NCBI GenBank assembly: GCA_016711825.1
Contig: JADJSG010000008.1
Span: 1 to 64,000 of the forward strand
Reading direction: 5' to 3'
Source: Bacteroidota bacterium
GTDB taxonomy: Bacteria > Bacteroidota > Bacteroidia > Chitinophagales > Chitinophagaceae
Length of the DNA stretch: 64,000 nt
Shown here: in pieces, positions 17,732-26,927 of the stretch
Layout of the letters: each line of letters begins with the position of its first letter
Position numbering within the stretch: the first letter of the stretch is position 1
The notes under the pieces: generated by a model
What the model saw: the letters and a program-made list of their open reading frames with translations, nothing else
The model's database searches: none
What the model was told of the DNA's origin: nothing
Position numbers and translations under genes: made by a program

Positions 17732-19891
17732 TTATTTTACTGTTAAGGGTTGTTTGTGAATATCTGTTCCTAATCGTTGCAAATAGGCAATTAAGGCAAT
17801 AATGTCTTTTTGTTCTATATTGTCAATGCCTTCTGTTTTGATCAATTTTTTTACATCATCATCTTGCATCAGCACAGTGGTGATTTCTTTAGCTTGTGCT
17901 TGTAAATCTTGTACGGCTATTTTTTCATATCCTTTTTCATACGGAACGCCAAGAGTGCGCATTGCATTGATTTTAGCTTGTGTGCTAGCTATGTCAATAT
18001 TGTCATGAAACAACCATGGGTATGCCGGCATAATAGATCCAGTAGTAATCCATGAAGGTTCATACATATGTTTGAAATGCCATGAATCCGGGTTTCGGCC
18101 ACCCTCTCTTTGTAAATCGGGTCCAGTACGTTTTGAACCCCATTGAAATGGATGATCATACACGAATTCACCTGCTTTAGAATACTCGCCATAACGCTCC
18201 GTTTCGTGTCTAAATGGTCGTATCATTTGAGAATGACAGTTATAGCAACCTTCTTTGATATAGATATCTCTTCCTTGCAATTCAAGGGGTGTATATGGTT
18301 TTACACTACTAATGGTTGGTATATTTGATTTCACTAAGAAGGTAGGTACAAACTCTACTACACCACCAATAATCACAACCACTAAACTTACTACCAACAA
18401 TTGTACAGGTCTTCTTTCAATCCATCTGTGCCAGTATTCCCCTTCGTGACCTGATGTAGGATTTACCAAAGCAGGTGCTGACATTGCTTCTTCAGGTACT
18501 AAACTTCCTTTTTTGATGGTTTTAATTAAATTATATAACATAACGATAAAACCAGTGAGATATATGGTACCACCGATACCTCTCAACAAGTATAAAAGTT
18601 TGATACGCACTACAGTATCCATAAAGGTATAGCGAAGGGTACCATCTGGTGTAAATTCGCTCCAACTTAAACTTTGTGAAAATCCTGCCCAATACATCGG
18701 TACTGCATATAACAATATACCTAAGGTACCTAACCAAAAGTGACTATTCATCAATTTTTTTGAATGGATAGGCGTGTTGAATAATCTTGGGATTAACCAA
18801 TACAACATCGCAAAAGTCAAAAATCCATTCCAGCCCAATGCGCCCACATGCACATGCGCCACAGTCCAATCAGTAAAGTGGGAGATTGCATTGACATTTT
18901 TGAGTGATAATAATGGCCCTTCAAATGTAGACATACCATATGCAGTAATGGCAACCACCATAAATTTCAAGATGGCATCTTCTCTTACTTTGTCCCAGGC
19001 ACCTCTTAAGGTAAGTAAGCCATTAAACATACCTCCCCATGATGGAGCTAATAACATAATAGAAAATACAGTGCCTAATGATTGAGCCCAGTCAGGAAGT
19101 GAAGTGTATAATAAATGGTGAGGGCCAGCCCATATATATAAAAAGATTAAGGCCCAAAAGTGTACAATTGAAAGTCGATAGGAGTAAACAGGGCGGTTAG
19201 CTGCTTTTGGTAAAAAGTAATACATCACACCCAAATAAGGGGTCGTTAAGAAAAAGGCTACCGCATTATGACCATACCACCATTGTACCAATGCATCTTG
19301 AACACCTGCATACCATGAATAACTTTTAAATAATGAAACGGGCAATTCAAATGAATTTACGATGTGCAACATAGCAACAGTCACGAATGTGGCTATATAA
19401 AACCAAATACCAACATAAAGATGTTTTTCACGACGTTTGATAATGGTTCCAAACATATTGATACCAAATACAACCCAAATCAAGGCAATCATGATATCGA
19501 TTGGCCATTCTAATTCAGCATATTCTTTCCCAGTGGTAAATCCCAAACAAAGGGTAACTGCAGCAGCCACAATAATCATTTGCCAACCCCAAAAGTGAAT
19601 TTTACTTAAAAGATCACTAAACATACGGGCTTTAAGCAATCGTTGCAAGGAATAGTAAACGCCCATAAAAATACCATTACCTACAAATGCAAAAATGACA
19701 GCATTGGTATGCAGCGGTCTGATTCTACCAAAAGTAGTATATGGGAGTTTAAAATTTAGTGCAGGATAATAAAGCTGAAAAGCAGCTAAAACACCCACAA
19801 GCATACCAACAAAGCCCCATAGCATAGTGGCATAGGCAAAGTTTTTTACAATCCGGTTGTCGTATTTAAAATTTTCCATTTCCATATTCAA
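17732..19891 (-). CDS. ccoNO: cbb3-type cytochrome oxidase subunits I and II fused (CcoN-CcoO)
   Basis: 719 residues. Residues ~1-470 are CcoN: twelve membrane helices with haem and copper histidines in blocks such as HTNAVIFAFVGN, VQWWYGHNAVAFFLT, WAGPHHLLYTSLPDW and HVHVGALGWNGF. A short linker and one helix (~497-515) lead into CcoO (~520-719), with its single haem site CYNCH at 549-553 (EGCYNCHSQMIRPF) and GSKRTGPDLQREGG. The fused form is known in Bacteroidota. It is the catalytic core of a high-affinity terminal oxidase that reduces oxygen and pumps protons. An internal Met (MEMENF) two codons in could also be the start. Confidence 0.94.
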   Translation of the reverse strand: MNMEMENFKYDNRIVKNFAYATMLWGFVGMLVGVLAAFQLYYPALNFKLPYTTFGRIRPLHTNAVIFAFVGNGIFMGVYYSLQRLLKARMFSDLLSKIHFWGWQMIIVAAAVTLCLGFTTGKEYAELEWPIDIMIALIWVVFGINMFGTIIKRREKHLYVGIWFYIATFVTVAMLHIVNSFELPVSLFKSYSWYAGVQDALVQWWYGHNAVAFFLTTPYLGVMYYFLPKAANRPVYSYRLSIVHFWALIFLYIWAGPHHLLYTSLPDWAQSLGTVFSIMLLAPSWGGMFNGLLTLRGAWDKVREDAILKFMVVAITAYGMSTFEGPLLSLKNVNAISHFTDWTVAHVHVGALGWNGFLTFAMLYWLIPRLFNTPIHSKKLMNSHFWLGTLGILLYAVPMYWAGFSQSLSWSEFTPDGTLRYTFMDTVVRIKLLYLLRGIGGTIYLTGFIVMLYNLIKTIKKGSLVPEEAMSAPALVNPTSGHEGEYWHRWIERRPVQLLVVSLVVVIIGGVVEFVPTFLVKSNIPTISSVKPYTPLELQGRDIYIKEGCYNCHSQMIRPFRHETERYGEYSKAGEFVYDHPFQWGSKRTGPDLQREGGRNPDSWHFKHMYEPSWITTGSIMPAYPWLFHDNIDIASTQAKINAMRTLGVPYEKGYEKIAVQDLQAQAKEITTVLMQDDDVKKLIKTEGIDNIEQKDIIALIAYLQRLGTDIHKQPLTVK

Positions 19892-19909
19892 TAATTGTTG
19901 TTTTTTAGT

Positions 19910-20068
19910 TTATTTTTTAGTTTTTGGTTTTTCGTCTTCAAATAACATTCTAATAGAAGGGGTGTGTACGTCATCAAATTGACCACTTTTGGTACTGACA
20001 ATAAAGGCAATTAAGAAAGCAGTGGCTATGCTCAAACTAAATGCAATAAGTAATATCATGACAGCCAT
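19910..20068 (-). CDS. ccoS: cbb3-type oxidase assembly protein CcoS
   Basis: A 52-residue gene found by reading upstream of ccoNO. One helix, MAVMILLIAFSLSIATAFLI, then AFIVSTKSGQFDDVHTPSIRML and a charged tail. 'SGQFDD..tP..RmL' is the CcoS signature; CcoS is required for cofactor insertion into CcoN. First gene of the ccoS-NO-Q-P-G-H operon; 18 bases before the ccoNO start. Confidence 0.9.
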   Translation of the reverse strand: MAVMILLIAFSLSIATAFLIAFIVSTKSGQFDDVHTPSIRMLFEDEKPKTKK

Positions 20069-20089
20069 TCGTTAGTTTATTATAGGGGT

Positions 20090-20097
20090 CAAATGTA
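20090..20097 (-). promoter_or_regulatory. Putative -7 element TACATTTG of the ccoS operon
   Basis: Matches TAnnTTTG on the minus strand, 22 bases before the ccoS start codon. The centre of the palindrome at 20121-20132 is 36.5 bp upstream of its final G, so a start about 6 bp downstream would put the palindrome near -42. Confidence 0.6.
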
Positions 20098-20120
20098 TAG
20101 CAGTTAGGGTAGTTATTTTA

Positions 20121-20132
20121 TGACCAAAGTCA
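20121..20132 (-). promoter_or_regulatory. Putative Crp/Fnr operator TGAC-N4-GTCA upstream of ccoS
   Basis: TGACTTTGGTCA on the minus strand is a palindrome (TGAC/GTCA arms) in the 83-bp gap between ccoI and ccoS. It lies where a class II activator would bind. Nearly the same word recurs before ccoI (22641-22652) and near the second crp (60026-60037). The likely binder is the Crp/Fnr protein encoded at 22670-23392. Confidence 0.6.
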
Positions 20133-20151
20133 AGTTTGTTTATGATATAAA

Positions 20152-22578
20152 TCATATTGTTAATTTGTGTTGTTTAGCAAATAGCCTTGAAAGTAAAAAA
20201 CTGGTACCTACAATGCTCACTGTACTGATCGGCATCAAAATAGCTGCAACTACAGGGGTGAGTTTACCTTGTAATGCAAAACTTAAGCCAATGATATTGT
20301 ACACCAATGAAATGACAAAGCAAACTATCAGTATTGTTTTTGCTTGCGAAATGTATTTTAACAAGGATTGTATTTTACCAAGTTGTTCCACTTTTAGTAT
20401 CACATCACAAGCGGGTAAAAAATTATTCTCATTTTCGATAATCGCCATTCCAATATCACTTTGTTCAAAGGCTTTTGCATCATTGAGCCCGTCGCCAATC
20501 ATCATCACCGTATGTCCTTTTTGTTGTAATGCCTCTATATGTGCAGTTTTTTGCTCTGGCAATTGGTTAAAATGCAAACTATCTTCTTGGTCAAAGATGG
20601 GCTTGAGGTGGTTGCGTTCTGCATCATTGTCACCACTGAGCAAGTGTAATGTAAAATAAGATTTTAAGCGTTTCAATACTTGAAAAATATCTTTTCTATA
20701 TTCATTTTTGATTTCAAAATACCCCATCACTTCATCGTCAAACGAAACATATACCTTTGTAAATCGATTTGCTTGTGATTGGGTTACATTCAACCATTTT
20801 TGGGATCCTAATTTCACTTTTCTATCACCAATAATGCCTTCTATGCCTTGTCCTTCATGAGCAATGAATTGATGTACTTCAAAAGATTCTGTTTCGTTGA
20901 TATGCTTTCGAATGGCTTTGCTCAATGGATGTATGGAATGATAACTAAGCGAATAGATTTCTTTCCAAGCCCTCGGCGACAATTCCTGACCAATATACTC
21001 AACATTCGTTTTGTTTGAATGCGTGATAGTGCCTGTTTTGTCAAATACCAAAGTATCTACTTTTTTTATTTTTTCTAAAACGGAAGCATTTTTTATATAC
21101 ATGCCATTTTGGGCTAATATATGCAGTAAATTGCCATAGGTAAATGTACTACTCAATAAAAGAGCACAAGGACAGGCCACAATCCAAACAGTGATAAGCG
21201 CTTTAAATCCGATTTGATATTGCCCCTGAAAACACCAATAGGCGCATGCTAAGATTCCTAATATTAAGACAGTAAAGGAAAAGTAGATATTGATTTTTTC
21301 GGTGGTCAACATTTTGTTGGTCTGATACTTCTCGGCTTGTTTGCTATTCCAAAGTTGGGTAATATAGCTCTGTGAGGGTTTTTTACTGATTCTGAGTAAG
21401 CATGAACTGTTTTTTTGGATAGCTCCTGCATAGATGATTTCATTTTGGTGTTTTTCTACCCAATTGCTTTCACCCGTTACAAAACTGTAATCAAACCATG
21501 CATGTTCTTGCATCAATAATCCATCAGCAGGTACTATTTCCTGATGTCTGATAACGATTTCATCACCTATATTCACATCTGCAAGGGCAATATTTTTTTC
21601 CACCCCATTTTCATATTTATTGACTGCAATTGGTAAGTATGAGGACAGGTTTTTTTGAAATGTAAGATAGTTATATGTTTTGTTTTGAAAAAATCGACCC
21701 AGCAACATAAAAAATACAATACCACTCATACTGTCTAAGTAACCCATTCGATGATATCCTACAATTTGTACAACGCTCATCACAAATGCAATGAAAATCG
21801 CCAATGCAATCGGCACATCTATATTCATTTGTTTTTGCTTGAGTACTTGCCATGAGCTGACAAAAAACTCTGTAGCACAATAAAAAAGTACTGGAATCGA
21901 AAGGGCTAAGGCTATATAATTAAACGCATTGTTGAGCAAGGGTTCATTAAAAAAATAACCATTTGAAAAATAATCAGGTAAACTTAACATCATGATATTG
22001 CCAAAACAGAATCCTGCAATTGCAATTTTATACAAGGTTTTTCTATTGAGTTGCTTGGCTTGTTTTTTAGTTAAATCATCTAGGGACAAGTGAGGTTCAT
22101 AGCCGATTTTTTTCAATAAAATTACGATCTCTTTTAACGAAATTTCTTCATGGTTATAAACGATATAAATCTCTTTTTCTAAAAAAGTTACTCGCGATGA
22201 AATGATTCCTGCCTGTAAACTATTTAGATGTTCCAGAAGCCAAATGCAAGAACTACAATGCATATTGGGTATCGAAAGTTTAAGATGTGTTTGTTTACCT
22301 TCTTTAAAAAAGATGAGTTTTTCTTGGTTATGTACTTCGTCCAAGAAATCATAATAGGTATTGAAATGTACTCTTTGTTGCGAGATACCTGGATTTTGGG
22401 TAATATTATAATAATTACACAATTGATTTTGTTGCAAGATGTCATAGACTGATTTGCAACCTGAGCAACAAAAATCTTTATCATCAAAACGAATGATCGT
22501 TGATAAACAAGCTTCACCACAATGGTAACATACTGTACTTGATATAGAAATTGTTTTTCCCATAGAACCTATTTTCAT
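20152..22578 (-). CDS. ccoI: Heavy-metal P-type ATPase CcoI (FixI), copper supply to cbb3 oxidase
   Basis: 808 residues. An N-terminal metal-binding domain CYHCGEACL ... CCSGCKSVYDIL (~16-50), an HMA domain with MHCSSC (Cys108, Cys111), eight predicted helices, the copper-type CPC at 469-471 (IVACPCALLLS), the phosphorylation site DKTGT with Asp513, a TGES actuator motif and GDGLND in the hinge. CcoI-type pumps export copper across the inner membrane for assembly of the CcoN haem-copper centre. It has its own putative promoter and operator, and ends 83 bp before ccoS. A second Met five codons in (MGKTIS) is also a possible start. Confidence 0.93.
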   Translation of the reverse strand: MKIGSMGKTISISSTVCYHCGEACLSTIIRFDDKDFCCSGCKSVYDILQQNQLCNYYNITQNPGISQQRVHFNTYYDFLDEVHNQEKLIFFKEGKQTHLKLSIPNMHCSSCIWLLEHLNSLQAGIISSRVTFLEKEIYIVYNHEEISLKEIVILLKKIGYEPHLSLDDLTKKQAKQLNRKTLYKIAIAGFCFGNIMMLSLPDYFSNGYFFNEPLLNNAFNYIALALSIPVLFYCATEFFVSSWQVLKQKQMNIDVPIALAIFIAFVMSVVQIVGYHRMGYLDSMSGIVFFMLLGRFFQNKTYNYLTFQKNLSSYLPIAVNKYENGVEKNIALADVNIGDEIVIRHQEIVPADGLLMQEHAWFDYSFVTGESNWVEKHQNEIIYAGAIQKNSSCLLRISKKPSQSYITQLWNSKQAEKYQTNKMLTTEKINIYFSFTVLILGILACAYWCFQGQYQIGFKALITVWIVACPCALLLSSTFTYGNLLHILAQNGMYIKNASVLEKIKKVDTLVFDKTGTITHSNKTNVEYIGQELSPRAWKEIYSLSYHSIHPLSKAIRKHINETESFEVHQFIAHEGQGIEGIIGDRKVKLGSQKWLNVTQSQANRFTKVYVSFDDEVMGYFEIKNEYRKDIFQVLKRLKSYFTLHLLSGDNDAERNHLKPIFDQEDSLHFNQLPEQKTAHIEALQQKGHTVMMIGDGLNDAKAFEQSDIGMAIIENENNFLPACDVILKVEQLGKIQSLLKYISQAKTILIVCFVISLVYNIIGLSFALQGKLTPVVAAILMPISTVSIVGTSFLLSRLFAKQHKLTI

Positions 22579-22610
22579 TCGGCATCACAAAGGTGAGAAG
22601 ATTCGCTGAA

Positions 22611-22618
22611 CAAAATCA
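22611..22618 (-). promoter_or_regulatory. Putative -7 element TGATTTTG of ccoI
   Basis: One mismatch to TAnnTTTG on the minus strand, 32 bases before the ccoI start. The palindrome at 22641-22652 is centred 35.5 bp upstream, as at ccoS. Confidence 0.4.
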
Positions 22619-22638
22619 AGACTAAAATCAATTACTTA

Positions 22639-22654
22639 TATGACTTTAATCATA
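22639..22654 (-). promoter_or_regulatory. Putative Crp/Fnr operator upstream of ccoI
   Basis: Inverted repeat TATGA-N6-TCATA (arms extend to six bases, 22638-22655) in the gap between the crp/fnr gene and ccoI; its core on the plus strand is TGACTTTAATCA. It shares the TGACTTT half with the ccoS site and sits at the same distance from a -7-like element. Expected target of the adjacent Crp/Fnr protein. Confidence 0.55.
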
Positions 22655-22669
22655 TCGTTTTGATTTGCA

Positions 22670-23392
22670 TTAATCATAAAGATGTGCTGTATGAAATAAA
22701 TGGTCCTCATCTAATATTTTAATTCTTTTGAGTTCCAGCTCAATGATACCTTCTTTTTTAAAGTCGCTGAGTATACGAATCAACGATTCGGTGGCGGTGC
22801 CAACAATATTGGCAAGTTCTTCTCTACTCAATTTCACATTCAGGGTTTGCCCATCCTGCTCCAGGCCATATTTATTTTTCAATATCAAAATCGATTCTGC
22901 AACCCTTTCTCTTACAGGTTTTTGTGCCAGATCGCTTAATTTGTTTTCTGCTTGTTTTAAATCATTGGCCAGTAAAGTGACCATTTTTTTATAAATACCA
23001 ATATTTTCATCTAATAATTTATGAATAATCGGTTTGGGTATATAACAAAGGGTTGTTTCTTCTAAGGCAGTGGCGCCACAATGGTAATTTTCATCACTGA
23101 TAAGGGCTCTGTAGCCTACCACATCGGCATCATTAGCCAATCGTACAATTTGCTCCTTGCCTTCGCTCCCTCGTCTGTAAATTTTTACTTTTCCTTTTTT
23201 AATACAATAAAGACCATGCGGTTTGGTATCCTGCAAAAACAAGGATTGGCCTTTGTTTAGTTGCATCGTTATTTTTTCTGCATTGAGCAGGTTAAAATCT
23301 GTCTGATCCAAATCAGAAAATACGGACACTTTGCAATTGGGACAATGTTGACAGTCATTGCTGCAAGTGCCGATATTTTTGAATTCATTCAT
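22670..23392 (-). CDS. Crp/Fnr family transcriptional regulator, probable oxygen-responsive regulator of cco genes
   Basis: 240 residues. The start has a Cys cluster, CSNDCQHCPNC (residues ~9-19), like the N-terminal iron-sulfur ligands of Fnr, although the spacing differs from E. coli Fnr. A cyclic-nucleotide-binding-type beta-roll (~35-145; GLYCIKKGKVKIYRRGSEGKEQIVRLA), a dimerisation helix, and a Crp-type helix-turn-helix (~170-225; LSREELANIVGTATESLIRILSDFKKEG) follow. Directly upstream of ccoI. A degenerate TGTCCAAAGTTA at 23439-23450 (10 of 12 bases as in the ccoS box) could allow autoregulation. Iron-sulfur sensing is inferred from the cysteines only. Confidence 0.88.
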   Translation of the reverse strand: MNEFKNIGTCSNDCQHCPNCKVSVFSDLDQTDFNLLNAEKITMQLNKGQSLFLQDTKPHGLYCIKKGKVKIYRRGSEGKEQIVRLANDADVVGYRALISDENYHCGATALEETTLCYIPKPIIHKLLDENIGIYKKMVTLLANDLKQAENKLSDLAQKPVRERVAESILILKNKYGLEQDGQTLNVKLSREELANIVGTATESLIRILSDFKKEGIIELELKRIKILDEDHLFHTAHLYD

Positions 23393-23760
23393 TTAGTCTA
23401 TTTAAACAACAAGTATTAATGTGCTAAAACCTAATTAGTGTCCAAAGTTATATTAAATAAATTGATTATTTATGCTAATTTTAAGGGTGAAATGCCTACT
23501 TGCATTGCCTATTAGGGGAATTGAACTATTTTTTTTAAAAATGCGATGTTCATTTAAGATAAAAAGAATGATTAAAAAAAAGGAGCTTTCATCATACATA
23601 GAAAGCTCCTTGTCATTAAATTGAATAATATATTATACCAATGTGATTTATAAAATACGACAATATTTTTTAACTCTTAACTTGATAAATGCCGATTGAA
23701 ATAATAATGAATGGTAATAAGTTAATACGTCATTTGACGATTCCTTATTGAACACAGGTA
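23393..23760. other. Intergenic region with one terminator, no gene
   Basis: 368 AT-rich bases upstream of the crp/fnr gene and downstream of the 212-aa gene. Contains the degenerate Crp/Fnr-like word at 23439-23450 and the hairpin at 23580-23611. Nothing else seen. Confidence 0.5.
23580..23611 (-). terminator. Rho-independent terminator
   Basis: Arms AAGGAGCTTTC and GAAAGCTCCTT (11 bp) around a 10-base loop; on the minus strand a run of T follows. It should end transcription of the minus-strand gene at 23761-24399. Confidence 0.8.
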
Positions 23761-24399
23761 TTATTTATTACAAGCTTCAAGCATTTCTTTTGCTTGTTCA
23801 GCACCCCACACTGGCATCAATTCGTTGCTTGGTTTGAATGCTGCATAAGTTTCAACGGCTTTTTCAAACAATACCTTGGCTTTGTCTTTACCGCCTCCAA
23901 AAGCCTCTGGAGTATAAAATTTTGATTGTCCTTCTAAATAATATACCCTTGGGTTATTAGGATTCATGGTTTTAGCTTTAGCAATCAATTCTGCGGCTTG
24001 TGGCCCATATTTCATACCACGGGCCATTGGATTTACATTGATACGTGCACTTTTGCACAATGATTGCAAACACAATATTTCATCATTCGATTGAATGGTG
24101 CTGGCGGTTTCTAACAAGGTTTCAGCATGATCTACAATACCATCTACTTTGTCTTTGTCTTGAATTGACATGGCTTGCATAATATAGCAAAACGAGGCAT
24201 AATAGGCAGGAAGCCATTCTGATTTTTCATTGTTGGCTATGCGTTCAAACCCATTTGCTGCTGCTTGATAAGCTTCAGGTGATTTTGCATCCCCCATTTT
24301 TTGCAATAGCCCTTTCATGGCATTGGTATATTGTTCACTTGCTGCCCAGCCTGAACTTGAAAGCAACATCATTGCCAGTGCAAATATTATTTTTTTCAT
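23761..24399 (-). CDS. Secreted TPR-like protein of unknown function
   Basis: 212 residues. Signal peptide 1-19 (MKKIIFALAMMLLSSSGWA). The rest is helical with TPR-like spacing: SPEAYQAAANGFERIANNEKSEWLPAYYASFCYI, then LLETASTIQSNDEILCLQ, then NPNNPRVYYLEGQSKFY, then FEKAVETYAAF. It is probably periplasmic. It lies 71 bp downstream of a TonB-dependent receptor gene on the same strand and may be cotranscribed with it. Specific role unknown. Confidence 0.68.
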   Translation of the reverse strand: MKKIIFALAMMLLSSSGWAASEQYTNAMKGLLQKMGDAKSPEAYQAAANGFERIANNEKSEWLPAYYASFCYIMQAMSIQDKDKVDGIVDHAETLLETASTIQSNDEILCLQSLCKSARINVNPMARGMKYGPQAAELIAKAKTMNPNNPRVYYLEGQSKFYTPEAFGGGKDKAKVLFEKAVETYAAFKPSNELMPVWGAEQAKEMLEACNK

Positions 24400-24470
24400 T
24401 TTGTACTTTTTTTAATTGTTTGCAAATATCGCATACTTTTTTAGTTCCTTACTTGTTTGACTTTATTTTA

Positions 24471-26759
24471 TTATAAATTATTGTCAATGGCTTCTTGCGT
24501 TCTGTCAATCCCAAAACTCATAAACATCCCCAAAAATATAAATTGACGAGCTGCAGGTATGATGGCTTTACTATATAACTGGCCATTCTGATTTAAATCT
24601 TTGGCGGCATAGTTATATCCGTATATCTGCTTAAACCCAAATGGATTGTTGATACTGATTACAAAAACAGTAAAGGCTTTCTGGATGGTTTTGATATAAT
24701 TGGCCGAAATGCTCAAATTGTGATAGGCAATGGTTTTGTCGCGCATAAACAAATCGGCATTGGCATTTACATCATTAGGGTTTGATGTATTGTAATTAAT
24801 ATAAGGTCGACCGGTTGAAAATGTATAGGTGCCATTGATGCCAAACATTTGCTTGACCCAAAATTTTTTAAACACAAAATTCGCGGTATGAGTTGCTGCG
24901 AAATCGGGTTGTACTTGTTTTAAATAATTCAGGTAATTTCTTTTGGTATCAAGCCATGAATAGGAAATCCAAAAGTCGATGCCTTTAATCGATTTTTTAT
25001 CTCTGTAAAAAAGTTCGATGCCTCTTGCATAACCCTTACCTGTATTTGCAATGCCATTCAAAGCACCAGGCACCGATGTTTTGATAAGAGAGGTATAGTT
25101 TTTGTAATAGGCTTCCAGTCTAAACAATCTGTCTTTGGGTTGATACTGATAATTGACGATATAATGGTCAGCACGCATGTATTGCAGTTGGGTATTTTGA
25201 AATAAATAGGATAGTTCAGGCTTTTGATAAAAAAGGCCATATGCTACAGATATCTGACCTCGTCTGTTAAGTTTATAAGCCGCAGAAATACGGGGTGCGA
25301 TATTAAATTTATTAAGTAAAGATGAGTATTCACCTCTAACGCCAATTTTTCCAGCGATGTCGTTGGTAATATAAATGTCACTTTCGGCAAATACAGCACT
25401 TAAGTTTTCATTTAGTTGTATGGGTGTATAATCAATGATTGATACCAAAGGTTGATACTTTACCAATGTTTTTTCCTGGTTGTAAATGTGTTCAACCCCA
25501 AAACGAATGGTATTGAGATTGTTGAGACTTTTTTCTAAAACGATTTTCCCCGATGCTAATACATTGCCATTTTTGATACCTAAGTCTTCGCGGTATTTAA
25601 ACTGACTATCATTCGTCACTACACCATTTTCGAGTATTTTGAGTACAATGTCGTCATGATTGCTACTGATACAAGCTCCTACATTGATTTTCCAGTCTTT
25701 TTTGAAAAACTCTTTATATGAAAAATTAGCATAGACATTTTTATTTTTAATGCCAAATTGGTCTTGATAACGTTTGTTTTCATTTTCATAATCAAGGCTA
25801 GTGACATTTTCACGTTGTATATCAATGTTGGTATGATTGAGGTATCCATAAAATTTAAAGATACCCGTTTTCGATGTTTTGATTCTATAATTTACATCCA
25901 CTTGGTGTACCGTTGGTGCAGTATTATATTGTACATTTTGCTTTATCAGCCAAAAATAAGGAGTCAGGTTGGTATAGTTATAACCGATGCCATAAGAGCT
26001 GTTTTTATTTTTTGCCAGTTGCTGAAAACTCCCACCAAGACCTACGGAAGAAAGGTTGAGATTGGCAGAAGAACGATCAGGCAAATCGATGGTTTCTAAT
26101 ATGACGGCCGATGATAAGGCTTGTCCATAAAGTGCCGAATAGCCTCCTGTGCTAAATACAGTACCTTTAAATATAAATGGACTAAAGCGACCTCTTGCGC
26201 CCAAATCGGGTATGGAAGCCGAAAAGGCATTACGAACCCATGTGCCGTCAATAAAAGTTTGCGTTTCGGCTCCCGTGCCACCCCGCACAAACAATCCTTC
26301 TCGATCGTTGGTTTGTTGTGCCCCTGGCAATGTTTTCAATGCACCATAGCTATCACCATTGCTTCCTGCAGTGGTCACAATATCTAATGCTTTGAGTACA
26401 GTGCCTTTTTTTTCATCACTTGCCTCGAATGAACCTGCACTGATCACAACTGCTTTGAGGTCGTTTATTTTTTCTTTAATAGAAAAATTAACGATGACGT
26501 TTTTAGCATTGAGTAATACCTTTTTTTCTTGTGGTACATAGCCAATATAGGTTGCTGTAATGATCACAGAATCTTTTTCGCTGGTTTCAAAACTAAATTC
26601 ACCTGTTGCATTTGAAGTAGCACCATCATAACTATTTTTAACAGCTATATTGACTCCTATCAAGGCTTCCCCTTTGGTATCTGTGATTTTGCCTTTGATG
26701 GTAGTCTGGGCAAAGCTGGTATTTACCATCAGGAGTAATAAATAAAAAATCTTTTTCAT
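24471..26759 (-). CDS. TonB-dependent receptor with carboxypeptidase-like regulatory domain
   Basis: 762 residues from the Met chosen here (MKKIFYLLLLMVNTSFAQ, a signal peptide); an upstream Met at 26777 adds six residues that do not fit one. Order: carboxypeptidase-D-like beta-sandwich (~20-105; IKGKITDTKGEALIGVNIAV), plug domain (~120-220; LKTLPGAQQTNDREGLFVRGGTG), then an outer-membrane barrel to the C-terminus. No SusD partner adjoins, so a glycan-uptake PUL is not indicated; the substrate is unknown. The C-terminal end lacks the usual final aromatic residue. Confidence 0.88.
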   Translation of the reverse strand: MKKIFYLLLLMVNTSFAQTTIKGKITDTKGEALIGVNIAVKNSYDGATSNATGEFSFETSEKDSVIITATYIGYVPQEKKVLLNAKNVIVNFSIKEKINDLKAVVISAGSFEASDEKKGTVLKALDIVTTAGSNGDSYGALKTLPGAQQTNDREGLFVRGGTGAETQTFIDGTWVRNAFSASIPDLGARGRFSPFIFKGTVFSTGGYSALYGQALSSAVILETIDLPDRSSANLNLSSVGLGGSFQQLAKNKNSSYGIGYNYTNLTPYFWLIKQNVQYNTAPTVHQVDVNYRIKTSKTGIFKFYGYLNHTNIDIQRENVTSLDYENENKRYQDQFGIKNKNVYANFSYKEFFKKDWKINVGACISSNHDDIVLKILENGVVTNDSQFKYREDLGIKNGNVLASGKIVLEKSLNNLNTIRFGVEHIYNQEKTLVKYQPLVSIIDYTPIQLNENLSAVFAESDIYITNDIAGKIGVRGEYSSLLNKFNIAPRISAAYKLNRRGQISVAYGLFYQKPELSYLFQNTQLQYMRADHYIVNYQYQPKDRLFRLEAYYKNYTSLIKTSVPGALNGIANTGKGYARGIELFYRDKKSIKGIDFWISYSWLDTKRNYLNYLKQVQPDFAATHTANFVFKKFWVKQMFGINGTYTFSTGRPYINYNTSNPNDVNANADLFMRDKTIAYHNLSISANYIKTIQKAFTVFVISINNPFGFKQIYGYNYAAKDLNQNGQLYSKAIIPAARQFIFLGMFMSFGIDRTQEAIDNNL

Positions 26760-26816
26760 TGAAAAAATAAAGGGCAAATTTAGATTGATTTTTTAATTCC
26801 ATTTTAAATATTATAG

Positions 26817-26901
26817 CTAATACCTTTATCCAATTACTATGGGATATAAAATCTAAAATATTATTACTACAATTTGTCTATTTCATTTATTCGTTTGGTA
26901 T
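26817..26901 (+). repeat. Probable diverged copy of the dispersed intergenic repeat
   Basis: ACAATTTGTCTATTT ... TCGTTTGGTAT resembles the 3' half of the copies at 7684 and 58870 (ACAAATGGACTATCTTT ... TCGTTGGTAT). The 5' half is poorly conserved. Confidence 0.35.
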
Positions 26902-26927
26902 ATTTTTATTTGCTGTAAGACATTAGC

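Noticed and set aside
20120..20659. Plus-strand open frame opposite ccoI
   Set aside because: It lies antisense to the conserved C-terminal half of ccoI, and its composition is that of a shadow frame.
24471..26759. Polysaccharide utilisation locus around the TonB-dependent receptor
   Set aside because: No SusD homologue, glycoside hydrolase or sensor gene lies beside it.
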